Origin: JADFRD01 sp964491015 | GTDB taxonomy: Bacteria > Fidelibacterota > Marinisomatia > Marinisomatales > TCS55 | NCBI GenBank assembly: GCA_964491015.1 | Contig: CAZBEY010000002.1 | Location: forward strand, 1 to 64,000 | Reading direction: 5' to 3' | DNA: 64,000 bases | Shown here: in pieces, positions 9,598 to 18,136 of the stretch | How the letters are laid out: each line of letters starts with the position of its first letter | Numbering within the stretch: the stretch's first letter is position 1 | The notes under the pieces: generated by a model | Seen by the model: only the letters and a program-made list of their open reading frames with translations | Told to the model about the DNA's origin: nothing | Database searches by the model: none | Translations under genes and position numbers: made by a program

Positions 9598-10007
9598 TGA
9601 AAATTCAACGTAAGACAAAAATATCAAGTGATATACCAACAGCATCTATGCCAGATATTATATTTATGCTGTTGATATTTTTTATGGTGACAACTGTTCT
9701 ACGTGAATATGATGGTCTGCCAGTAGAGTTGCCAAGAGCAAAACGCATTGAAAAATTAAAATCCAAGCGTCACACAGCCCACGTCTTTGTGGATAAAAAA
9801 GGATTGATATCTATTCAAGATAAATTGCACAATATAGAATCTGTTCGTAATGTGATGTATGAGATTCGTGCAGCCGACCCACTGTTAACAGTCTCCCTAA
9901 AAGCAGACAAGTCTGCAAAAATGGGGCTGATCTCTGGTGTTCACAATGAATTACGAAAAGCAGATGCCTTAAAACTCAACTATTCCACTAAAACAGCTGT
10001 TAATTAA
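9597..10007 (+). CDS. exbD: ExbD/TolR family protein, second copy
   Basis: The 136-residue paralogue of the preceding protein has the same architecture: a basic N-terminus, PTASMPDIIFMLLIFFMVTT with the conserved membrane Asp, and a periplasmic domain. It is coupled to the first copy by a one-base stop/start overlap and is followed three bases later by tonB. The periplasmic parts of the two copies have diverged clearly, which favours distinct roles within one complex. Confidence 0.92.
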   Translation: MKIQRKTKISSDIPTASMPDIIFMLLIFFMVTTVLREYDGLPVELPRAKRIEKLKSKRHTAHVFVDKKGLISIQDKLHNIESVRNVMYEIRAADPLLTVSLKADKSAKMGLISGVHNELRKADALKLNYSTKTAVN

Positions 10008-10010
10008 ATC

Positions 10011-10628
10011 ATGAGTCATTATACGCCTCAACTAAAATTTAATTATTCCGTAACGGTAAGGGTCGCTGGGTTCGTTGGAATTCTGATCATTACATTAGGT
10101 TTTCTGGTTATTCCCAGGAATTTCACGGCAGTTGTATTGGAAGATGCTGATCAGATTATCATCGAACAAATTGATATTCCTCAGACGCAGCAATTTGATT
10201 TACCCCCTCCTCCGGCGCGGCCTTCCGTGCCTATTGAATCAGAAGATGAAGATCTTGCTGATGACTTAACCATTGAAGAGACGGATTTAGAAAACTTTGA
10301 GGCTTGGGATGCACCGCCTCCGCCACCGGAAGGACCCCGCGTAAAGTTCATTCCATACGATGACCCCCCCAAACCTTTGTCTCCCATTCGTCCGAAATAT
10401 CCTGAAATCGCCCAGGAAGCCGGTATCGAAGGAACAGTTATTGTTCAAGTTTTTGTTGATAAAAAAGGACGGGTAAAAGAAACATCGATTTTAAAAGGTA
10501 TTCCAAACACCGGATTGGATGAAGCCGCAATTGAAGCAATCCGCAGAACGCGTTTTAGACCAGCGAAACAGCGCGAAAGGGCTGTAGGCGTTTGGATTTC
10601 CATCCCGGTTAATTTTAGACTTAAATAA
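10011..10628 (+). CDS. tonB: TonB energy-transducing protein
   Basis: The 205 residues comprise an N-terminal membrane anchor (residues ~15-37), a Pro- and acid-rich periplasmic linker (DLPPPPARPSVP; DAPPPPPEGP), and a C-terminal TonB domain (~residues 120-205) with the typical PKYPEIAQEAGIEG, VIVQVFVDKKG and AAIEAIRRTRFRPA segments. It is the last gene of the exbB-exbD-exbD-tonB operon. The complex should energise TonB-dependent receptors, none of which lies in this window. A hairpin terminator follows. Confidence 0.94.
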   Translation: MSHYTPQLKFNYSVTVRVAGFVGILIITLGFLVIPRNFTAVVLEDADQIIIEQIDIPQTQQFDLPPPPARPSVPIESEDEDLADDLTIEETDLENFEAWDAPPPPPEGPRVKFIPYDDPPKPLSPIRPKYPEIAQEAGIEGTVIVQVFVDKKGRVKETSILKGIPNTGLDEAAIEAIRRTRFRPAKQRERAVGVWISIPVNFRLK

Positions 10629-10660
10629 AAAAAGCCTCGAGAAAACGGGGCTTTTTTATT
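10628..10660. terminator. Bidirectional rho-independent terminator
   Basis: A GCCTCG/CGGGGC stem with a GAAAA-type loop, flanked by an A tract on one side and a T tract on the other, lies between the convergent tonB (+) and sdhB (-) genes, so it can serve both transcripts. Confidence 0.75.
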
Positions 10661-10676
10661 ACATAATTCACTTTTA

Positions 10677-11414
10677 TTAAAAACTCGATTTAATAAATTC
10701 CCTGTTTAACCGTGCAATATGAGAAATCGATATTTCTTTTGGACATTCTACTTCACATGCACCGGTATTGGTGCAGTTACCAAATCCCGCTTCATCCATT
10801 TGAGCCACCATATTATTAACCCTAGATCTGTTCTCAATTTGTCCTTGGGGAAGTAACGCCAATTGAGACACCTTTGCAGAAACAAATAGCATAGCAGAGG
10901 AATTTTTACACGTTGCTACACACGCTCCACAACCGATACAGGCGGCAGCATCCATTGCTTCGTCTGCATTATCCTTTGGTATAAGAATTTCATTTGCGTC
11001 GGGAGTTCCCCCGGTATTGATGGAAACATAGCCCCCCGCTTCCATAATATTGTCCAATGAAATTCTATTCACAATTAAATCTTTTATCACTGGAAATGCT
11101 TTTGCTCGCCAAGGTTCTACTGTAATGGTATCGCCATCCTTAAAACTGCGCATGTGTAATTGGCATGTGGTAATACCGGTTAGCGGGCCGTGGGCTCTAC
11201 CGTTAATAAACAAACCGCATGTACCACAAATCCCCTCACGACAATCGTGATCAAAAGCAATGGGGGACTTTCCTTCCAAAACCAAACCATCATTTAACAT
11301 ATCCAGCATCTCGAAAAAGGACATATCTTCAGATACATTTTCCACAGTATAGGTTTCGAAAGCTCCGGGGGAATCCGCATTTGACTGGCGCCACACCTTT
11401 AGGATTACCCTCAT
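10677..11414 (-). CDS. sdhB: Succinate dehydrogenase/fumarate reductase iron-sulfur subunit
   Basis: The 245 residues show the [2Fe-2S] motif CREGICGTCG followed by a further Cys (TTCQLH). Ferredoxin-like motifs CIGCGACVATCKN and the C..TGACEVECPKEI set supply ligands for the [4Fe-4S] and [3Fe-4S] clusters. It belongs to the short B-type form seen with single cytochrome b subunits. The ATG overlaps the last base of the sdhA TAA. It passes electrons between the flavoprotein and the quinone site in the membrane. The direction of reaction, succinate oxidation or fumarate reduction, cannot be decided from sequence alone. Confidence 0.94.
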   Translation of the reverse strand: MRVILKVWRQSNADSPGAFETYTVENVSEDMSFFEMLDMLNDGLVLEGKSPIAFDHDCREGICGTCGLFINGRAHGPLTGITTCQLHMRSFKDGDTITVEPWRAKAFPVIKDLIVNRISLDNIMEAGGYVSINTGGTPDANEILIPKDNADEAMDAAACIGCGACVATCKNSSAMLFVSAKVSQLALLPQGQIENRSRVNNMVAQMDEAGFGNCTNTGACEVECPKEISISHIARLNREFIKSSF

Positions 11415-13324
11415 TACTTATAGCTCCTTGTGGTTAATTCAACATTTTCAAATGCAAGGGCTTCTTTATGTAATTCTGATGGTTTATCCTTGCCCTTATA
11501 TTCCCAGGCGCTCACATAAGTAAATTTTTTATCATTACGTTTTGCTTCATTTTCTGCCGTTTGGTGTTCCTCCCGGAAATGTCCACCGCATGATTCTTCG
11601 CGGTTTAATGCGTCCCGAGCCATGAGTTCTCCCAGTTCCAGGAAATCAGCAACTCGACCCGCCTTTTCAAGTTCAGGATTGAGCTCATCTGCCGTACCTG
11701 TTACTTTAACATTATTCCAAAATTCTTTTCTCAGTTTTGGAATTTCATCAATTGCTTTTTCAAGATCTTTTGCATTTCGCGACATGCCAACATTATTCCA
11801 CAACATTAAACCAAGCTCTTTGTGAATATCATCCACCGTTCTTTTACCATTGATGGAAAGCAGTGTAGAAATTTTACTTTTTACATTTTTTTCAGCCTTA
11901 ACAAACGCATCATGTTCGGTGGAAATACGTTCTCCAAGTTTACCCGTTAGGTAATCGCCAATCGTATAGGGTAATATAAAGTAACCATCGGCTAATCCCT
12001 GCATCAAAGCAGACGCCCCCAAGCGGTTGGCGCCATGATCAGAAAAATTTGCTTCGCCTAATACGTATAATCCCGGGATGGCACTCATTAGGTTGTAGTC
12101 CACCCATAATCCGCCCATTGTATAATGTATTGCCGGATAAATTCGCATGGGAACTTTGTACGGATTTTCACCGGTAATTTGTTTATACATATCAAACAGA
12201 TTGCCGTATTTCTCCGCCACGGTCTCTTTACCCATTCGCTGTATTGCATCCGCAAAATCCAAGTACACGGCTAATCCGGTGTCGCCCACACCATTCCCTA
12301 AATCGCACATTTCTTTTGCTCTACGACTTGCCACATCTCTGGGCACCAAATTGCCAAAGGATGGATATAAACGTTCCAGATAATAATCCCGTTCATCTTC
12401 GGGAATTTCGGTTGGTTGGCGTTTGTCACCTTTCTTTTTTGGTACCCAAACCCTACCGTCGTTCCTCAGGCTTTCGCTCATTAATGTTAATTTAGACTGA
12501 TGTTCACTGGACACGGGAATACACGTGGGATGTATTTGAACAAAACAAGGGTTGGCAAAAAATGCTCCTTTTTTATGGGCTCTCCAGGCGGCTGATGCAT
12601 TGCTGGCCATAGCATTTGTGGAAAGAAAAAACAGGTTTGCATATCCACCGGTGGCCAATACCACTGCGTGGGCAGCATGGGGTTGGATTTCGCCCGTAAT
12701 AAGATTTCTTGTAATAATTCCTTTTGCTTCACCTTCAACTACCACCAAATCCAACATTTCATGTCTGGGATGAAACGTTACTTTTCCGGTATGCATTTGG
12801 CGTACCAAGGCAGAATAACAGCCTAATAATAATTGTTGACCTGTTTGCCCTCGGGCATAAAATGTTCTGGAAACCTGGGCGCCGCCAAAAGATCGATTGG
12901 CTAAAAGACCGCCATATTCCCTGGCAAAGGGTACCCCTTGAGCAACACATTGATCAATAATATTATTACTAACTTCTGCCAAACGATGTACGTTGGCTTC
13001 CCGGGAGCGATAATCTCCGCCTTTGATCGTATCATAGAAAAGTCTGAAAATACTATCACCATCGTTGGGATAATTTTTCGCTGCATTGATACCACCCTGA
13101 GCTGCAATGCTATGAGCCCTCCGTGGAGATTCGTGGTAAGAAAAAGCTTGTACATTATAACCCAATTCCGCCAAGGAGGCGGCCGCTGATGCGCCGGCTA
13201 ATCCTGTCCCTACTACAATAATATTGTATTTCCGCTTATTGGCTGGGTTTACGAGCTTCAGATCAAATTTATGATTAGTCCATTTTTCTGCTAGCGGCCC
13301 GGCCGGTATTTTACTGTTTAGCAT
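11414..13324 (-). CDS. sdhA: Succinate dehydrogenase/fumarate reductase flavoprotein subunit
   Basis: The 636-residue flavoprotein has the FAD-binding start VVGTGLAGASAAASLAELG, the flavin attachment motif HSIAAQGGINAAKNY with the His that binds FAD covalently, and the substrate-site HPTCIP and RLGASALMQGLADG motifs. Its length fits the ~640-residue form of Bacteroidetes and Chlorobi. It lies between sdhC (one intergenic base) and sdhB (one-base overlap) in an sdhCAB operon. It faces the cytoplasm as the catalytic subunit of complex II. Confidence 0.95.
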   Translation of the reverse strand: MLNSKIPAGPLAEKWTNHKFDLKLVNPANKRKYNIIVVGTGLAGASAAASLAELGYNVQAFSYHESPRRAHSIAAQGGINAAKNYPNDGDSIFRLFYDTIKGGDYRSREANVHRLAEVSNNIIDQCVAQGVPFAREYGGLLANRSFGGAQVSRTFYARGQTGQQLLLGCYSALVRQMHTGKVTFHPRHEMLDLVVVEGEAKGIITRNLITGEIQPHAAHAVVLATGGYANLFFLSTNAMASNASAAWRAHKKGAFFANPCFVQIHPTCIPVSSEHQSKLTLMSESLRNDGRVWVPKKKGDKRQPTEIPEDERDYYLERLYPSFGNLVPRDVASRRAKEMCDLGNGVGDTGLAVYLDFADAIQRMGKETVAEKYGNLFDMYKQITGENPYKVPMRIYPAIHYTMGGLWVDYNLMSAIPGLYVLGEANFSDHGANRLGASALMQGLADGYFILPYTIGDYLTGKLGERISTEHDAFVKAEKNVKSKISTLLSINGKRTVDDIHKELGLMLWNNVGMSRNAKDLEKAIDEIPKLRKEFWNNVKVTGTADELNPELEKAGRVADFLELGELMARDALNREESCGGHFREEHQTAENEAKRNDKKFTYVSAWEYKGKDKPSELHKEALAFENVELTTRSYK

Positions 13325-13325
13325 T

Positions 13326-13994
13326 TTATTGCCCCCCTCCTAAAAATCCAAACCATACCGCAATTGTAAGAAAGCCCATGGGTATAATAAACCAAAAAAT
13401 CATCGCAGTTTTTTCAATGAGCCCGCTATATTTATTGTATCGAATACCAAATGTTTGAAATGCAGATTGAAATCCATGACGAAGATGGAATCCAAGCAAG
13501 ATCATCGCACATGAATACAAAGCAGCGATAAGCGGATTACCAAATCCGACAGTATCACCCATTACAATATTATAAAAATTTCCTTCACTATGCTGTGTTT
13601 GAAATAAATACCAAAATGTGGACAAATGTGTTATTAGAAAAATGAAGAGAATACTTCCTGTTAAAAACATATTCCTCGAAAATAAACTTGAATTTTCACT
13701 CGCCGAGTTGACATGATACTTTTGAGCAGTCGCCTTTCTATTTTCAATCGTCAGCTTGGATCCAAGGAAGATGTGATTAAGAAAGATCAATGCCAGGACT
13801 ATTTCGATTGCCCGAATAACAGGTTTTACACTTGATAATTTTTCCACATAAAGATTGAATGCTTCAGGACCTGCGAAGAGAAATAAATTCCCAACAATAT
13901 GAACAATCAAATACAGGCACAATAATATCCCAGTTACTGCCATAAGAATTTTTTTACCGATGGAGGAACTAAATACAGATTTGAAATGGCTCAT
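13326..13994 (-). CDS. sdhC: Succinate dehydrogenase cytochrome b subunit
   Basis: The 222 residues have five predicted membrane helices and several His residues placed to ligate two hemes (LYLIVHIVGN, IFLNHIFLG, LITHLSTFW, LGFHLRHGFQS). This is the single-polypeptide, diheme-type anchor found in Bacteroidetes, Bacillus and Epsilonproteobacteria, so no sdhD is expected. It is first in the sdhCAB operon. The upstream 250 bases contain an imperfect inverted repeat but no clear promoter. Confidence 0.92.
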   Translation of the reverse strand: MSHFKSVFSSSIGKKILMAVTGILLCLYLIVHIVGNLFLFAGPEAFNLYVEKLSSVKPVIRAIEIVLALIFLNHIFLGSKLTIENRKATAQKYHVNSASENSSLFSRNMFLTGSILFIFLITHLSTFWYLFQTQHSEGNFYNIVMGDTVGFGNPLIAALYSCAMILLGFHLRHGFQSAFQTFGIRYNKYSGLIEKTAMIFWFIIPMGFLTIAVWFGFLGGGQ

Positions 13995-14106
13995 ATTAAC
14001 AATCGTGAATCGTGATAAATATTATGCAGTAAATTAAAGATATTGATGTTTATTCAGAAGACATATATATAAAATAATATCAACCGGTTACAGGTGAATG
14101 TTATTT

Positions 14107-14219
14107 GGCGAGCGGTGGAATGGTAACTTGTGAGTAGTAAATAAAAATAGAAACCCATGCAATATATTGTGAAATTATCCACATGGACACCAATAACCAG
14201 TTACCAATAACCGCTCACC
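14107..14219. repeat. Imperfect inverted repeat, possible dispersed palindromic element
   Basis: The left arm (14107-14130) and the reverse complement of the right arm (14197-14219) share the pattern GGYGAGCGGT...TGGTAACT with a few mismatches. About 66 bases lie between the arms. The element fills much of the gap between sdhC and the DUF2231 gene. Confidence 0.5.
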
Positions 14220-14242
14220 AATCTCCTAATCCATTTTCCATT

Positions 14243-14653
14243 TTACACATGCCCGGCTATTGTTCCTCCCAAATGAGCGCCATACAATAATATCAAAACA
14301 GCAATCATGCCGGTGATTAAATACCAAATGGGTGGTTTTTTCTTTGGTGAACTTTGTTGAAGACGCCAGAGCCATAAACAAATAAATATGCTGCTTGCAA
14401 TTATTTGAATCATTCCGTGTGTCTTAAATATTGGAAACGGATTTGACATGTGTCCATAAACCCTGTCTGTAATAAAGCCAGAAATAATTGCAACGACCGT
14501 TCCATAAACGCCTGTCATCAATGTGTACCAGCTCGTTGAAAAAAACTGATCTTTTTTAAAATATAGACCCACAAAATCAAAAATTATACTCATTGTTAGT
14601 AATGCAATCGGGAAATGAATTATCTGACGATGAATATTTTCAATGTTAATCAT
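14243..14653 (-). CDS. DUF2231-like integral membrane protein
   Basis: The 136-residue protein has four membrane helices. It begins with the HRQIIHFPIALL segment typical of the DUF2231 family, whose members are of unknown biochemical role and sometimes sit near redox or heme proteins. Conserved His residues near helices 1 and 3 (HFPIAL, KTHGMIQ) could bind heme or metal, though this is not established. The start overlaps the end of the glutamate-cysteine ligase gene by 8 bases, so it is translated from the same message. Confidence 0.7.
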   Translation of the reverse strand: MINIENIHRQIIHFPIALLTMSIIFDFVGLYFKKDQFFSTSWYTLMTGVYGTVVAIISGFITDRVYGHMSNPFPIFKTHGMIQIIASSIFICLWLWRLQQSSPKKKPPIWYLITGMIAVLILLYGAHLGGTIAGHV

Positions 14654-15954
14654 TAACTGTTTCCTTTAATACGAAGTCTTTGACAGTCTTATTCTGTTTA
14701 GCAAAATTTTCCTGAATCTGAAGGGTTAAAATCCCATTTGATAGAACATTGTTTATGAATGGTTCAAAATACGATTTTTCTGATGGGATGTTTAAGCGGA
14801 CTGCTCTATTCTCAAGGCCGTCAAAAACTAATTCTGTTAACCATTCCAGCCATTTCAAAATAGATTTTTTCATTGGACCGTCTTTTTTTATATCAAGGGA
14901 AAGCGCCACTTGATTCATTGCAATTCGTTCGTTATCAGACCAACCAGTAAACGTTTCTAATAGTGTCTCTCTGATCTTTCCCTTTTCCAATAGCGCTATC
15001 CAAAATGCTGCAGGGGCTAATTCATATCCGTGTGGCGGGCGGTCTGCTGAACGAATCTCCAATACGTTTTTAAAGCGATTATGGGTAAAAATCTGATGAA
15101 GAGCCGTTTTAATATTTTCATCCGATAATTCGTTCTTTTCATTCTGATTATTCAGCCACTCTTTGACCGTTCCATCAAAATAACCCGCAACATTCTGTTT
15201 ATCCGGAGTGGTAAAAATCACCGGAACGTCGAGAATATATCTGGCAAATTTTGATATAAGTCCGTTGATACCATCCATGTTGTGATCTATAAAATGGCCA
15301 CAGCGCGATGGGTCTGTGTCTTCCCAAATTTGATAACGAATATTATCATATCCTATTGGCTGACATTTCTTAAATGGCGAATTGGAAAACAATATGGCGG
15401 CAAAAGGGCTGATGCAATCCGCAATAAACCCACATTCTTCCCCGTCTTGCTTATCGAGCAAATCAATATTTACCTGAACACTGGCTGTATTGCGCATCAT
15501 CCACGGACCGTATTGTCCCGATGAAGCGAATCGTTGATGCATCAATTGGTATTTTTTTTGATTAATCAACTTTATATCATTTGGTCCATAAACGGGGTCG
15601 AGGCCTAAATCCACAACTGTTAATTTATTTTCTAAGCAGACAGTTTTTACTGCTTTTTTAATATCGTTTAGCTCATCGGTTAACTCATGAATCGTAAAAG
15701 CCGGTTTTGATGCCCATTCCACTTGTCCGCCCGGCTCGATGGAACAGGTTACGTATGACTGATTGTCCTGGCATTCGGATGTAATGCTGTCAACAAAATC
15801 TGCTGCTGAAAATTCTTCTTCAGATTCAACAGGAATTCGTTTACCATGTTTATTGTAGATAATTGTTTCGACCTCCGCGCCAACAGCTCGCTCTTCCTTA
15901 TTGGTACATCCTGATAAAATGTATTCTTCTATTTTTTCATGCAAATAATTCAAT
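14646..15954 (-). CDS. gshA: Glutamate-cysteine ligase, GCS2 type (N-terminus lost in an N gap)
   Basis: The 436 readable codons run from the N gap to the stop. Motifs of the GCS2/EgtA-like family are visible: VGAEVET near the gap (substrate Glu), CSIEPGGQVEWAS, DLGLDPVYGPNDIKL, MMRNTASVQVNID and EIRSADRPPHGYE. The enzyme would ligate glutamate and cysteine as the first step toward glutathione or a related thiol. No gshB or ergothioneine gene is visible nearby. The 5' end, perhaps only a few residues given how close to the family N-terminus the visible part starts, is in the gap. The 3' end overlaps the DUF2231 gene. Confidence 0.85.
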
Positions 15955-16054
15955 NNNNNNNNNNNNNNNNNNNNNNNNNNNNNNNNNNNNNNNNNNNNNN
16001 NNNNNNNNNNNNNNNNNNNNNNNNNNNNNNNNNNNNNNNNNNNNNNNNNNNNNN
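15955..16054. other. Assembly gap (100 N)
   Basis: A run of exactly 100 N separates the truncated 5' part of the ligase gene from the truncated 3' part of the barrel-protein gene. The round number suggests a scaffolding placeholder of unknown true length. Any reading frame drawn through it is artificial. Confidence 0.98.
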
Positions 16055-17577
16055 CCTGTGGTTTGTTTATTACCATCCATGTTATTGGCGATGAAAGCAC
16101 TTGCTCCAAATGTAATATCTAAATGATAATGAATTTTTGCATGTATCCCCCCGTTGATTCCAAAACCGGGGCCAATTGTTCCCAAAGCACCATGAATAAT
16201 AAGTGGAAACTTCAAAGGAACAAAATCCGGTGATTCTAAATTTACCCATGTAGCGGAAGATTGCTCGCTTCCAAGAAACTTTATTTGTCCATAGCTTAAA
16301 GATGGCGCTAACGAAAACCAGAAGATGTCAAAAGATATGGGCAGCTTGAAACTTAATCCAATGCTTAAAACATTATCCGTTCCCAGGTACTGCCCAGCCA
16401 AAAGGCTGTTACTAATATCAAGTCCAAATCCAAAGGACTTTTTGTGTTTTTTCCTGTTTCGTCTTTTGGATATTTTGTTTTTAGGTATTGAATCGGGTTC
16501 AATTTTTTGATAACCAATCTTAGTTTCCATAATATTTTTTTGAACAACAGTATCCAATTCAACCGTCACATTAAATTTGCTCTCTATTGATTGAATTAAT
16601 TTTTGCAAGTCTTCTTCTGTCGTTTTGCTTAAAAACGACATGACGTCTGCGAGGCCGGTTTTATCTTCCGGGGTTCCAAACCGTCTCCTATATTTATTCG
16701 AGAAGGGTATGATTCTTTTTTCTAACAAAGCCCCCGTTCCGTCTTTTAATGTTATCAATATTTCTTTGGGAGCGTTCATGTAATTGAATAATTGTGTGGA
16801 TAAAAGGTTGTCATTTTCATCGTAATACTTTGCCTGAAATAAATAATTATTTTTATTATAATACAGTTTATGCATCCCCACTTTAGAAGAATCATCCCGG
16901 AAATATTCAGAAATGATTATTTTTCTTTCGGGGTGTCTTCTTTCCCCTTCTATATATTGAAACTGGTAGAAATAGTATACCTGATCTAATTCATCTTTTA
17001 TTATAACAGTATGGGGTCGACTATCTTCTCTTTCTTTTATTTCTAATCGCCATTTCGGACGCATTTCACTCAAATTATCTTTAAACAAAAATTCATCATA
17101 GCGTGTTAACGGTTCTCTAATATGAAATTCTACTTCATATTTAGAACGTGTCCCTGATTTATTCCAGACAATATGATACGACCATAATTTTTGTTTTTGT
17201 CTATTATAGAAAGCGACAGTTTTAATCCTGCCTTTTTGATTAAAGGTGACCTCATAAAATTCATTGCCATCCAATTGGGTTTTATTCAGACCGTCTGCTA
17301 ATTCACGTTTTTCCGGATCCCAATAACCGTAATACAGTTTTAGTGCGGATAGCTTATTTCGTTTTGCATTTTCATGAAGGTATTCTCTACCAAGAAGTTT
17401 CTCTTGCGGCGTAGAGGATAATTTAGATTGTACCTTCTCTTTAATATCCTCTCCAGAAGGTTCATTATCCAAAATTTCTAATCTTTGAATGTCTGATGGA
17501 ATATATTTTACAAGACTATCTTGTTCCTGCCCGCACATAATAGTTAAGAAAAGTACTATTTTCGTTTTTCTAACCAT
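16055..17577 (-). CDS. Exported protein with antitoxin-like repeats and C-terminal barrel (3' end in N gap)
   Basis: The start at 17577 gives a signal peptide (MVRKTKIVLFLTIMCGQ). The frame continues upstream to 17607, but those residues overlap the PEGA gene. Residues ~60-290 contain repeats of the type KLYYNKNNYLFQAKYYDENDN and FNQKGRIKTVAFYNRQ, which resemble the MORN-like strands of YwqK-type proteins. A basic linker (KKNKISKRRNRKKHKK) follows, then a region with alternating hydrophobic residues (SIGLSFKLPISFD, GFGINGGIHAKIHYH) that looks like an outer-membrane barrel. The C-terminus is missing in the gap. It overlaps the PEGA gene by 8 bases. Function is unknown. Confidence 0.7.
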
Positions 17578-17998
17578 AAGCCCATACGATAACAAATATG
17601 AGAGCAACTACCATACTAAATCCGAATATAGTACCAGTATGAGTACTTTTATAATAGATATCTACATCCTGGTTAATACTATTATACGGTATAGTAACTT
17701 TAATAATTTCTCCTTTTCCAATTAAAATATCCTGTGAGCCCAATCGTAAAATATCGTCAGTTAATTTCCGTGTTTTTTGGTTTGTATCACCCATATTTGG
17801 GAATATGCTGATTTTATGCCATCCGGGAAGGACATCTACATTATCTGTCAATGGAGTATAACCGACCAGATAATTATCTAAATAGATGGGGATATTTTCT
17901 GTATCGCATGTAATCCGGATAGCTGTTCTACTTTGAGCTGTCAATAAAGTAGTAAGCGTAATTAAAGCTATCAGTTTATGTAATGGAACTTTATACAG
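17570..17998 (-). CDS. PEGA-domain exported protein with C-terminal membrane helix, CTG start proposed
   Basis: A PEGA-like fold is visible right after the signal peptide (IRITCDTENIPIYLDNYLVG, TPLTDNVDVLPGWHKISI) and the protein ends with a membrane helix (GFSMVVALIFVIVWAYG). The nearest conventional start is a TTG at 17944 that would remove the signal peptide. In frame upstream the sequence reads YKVPLHKLIALITLTTLLTAQS, a convincing signal, and begins with CTG at 17998. AAAGGA lies 7 bases upstream of that CTG, and no ATG, GTG or TTG occurs before the in-frame stop at 18022. This gives about 142 residues. It is coupled to the barrel-protein gene downstream by an 8-base overlap. Confidence 0.65.
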   Translation of the reverse strand: MYKVPLHKLIALITLTTLLTAQSRTAIRITCDTENIPIYLDNYLVGYTPLTDNVDVLPGWHKISIFPNMGDTNQKTRKLTDDILRLGSQDILIGKGEIIKVTIPYNSINQDVDIYYKSTHTGTIFGFSMVVALIFVIVWAYG

Positions 17999-18011
17999 TT
18001 TATGATCCTTT
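17996..18011 (-). promoter_or_regulatory. Ribosome site AAAGGA with CTG start candidate
   Basis: On the minus strand AAAGGA (18011-18006), a 7-base spacer and CTG (17998-17996) precede the signal peptide of the PEGA protein. The spacing is ideal for initiation. Confidence 0.45.
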
Positions 18012-18108
18012 GCAGTGAGTTATATAACAATTAAATTTATGCCAAGCAATCTTCAAAAGTTGATTATTATTATGTAAGACGACAATCCTTGCCTGTGTGC
18101 ATTTGGCT

Positions 18109-18136
18109 GGGTTGATTTATCAATCAACCCTTTTTT
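18109..18136 (+). terminator. Hairpin at the dnaG 3' end
   Basis: GGGTTGAT (18109-18116) and ATCAACCC (18123-18130) form a perfect 8-bp stem followed by six T on the plus strand, overlapping the dnaG stop codon. The T tract is on the wrong side for the leftward dnaG transcript, so it may stabilise that mRNA or stop plus-strand transcription. Confidence 0.45.

Noticed and set aside
15863..16126. Frames that read through the 100-N gap and appear to fuse neighbouring genes
   Set aside because: The N run is a placeholder; continuity of frame is meaningless.
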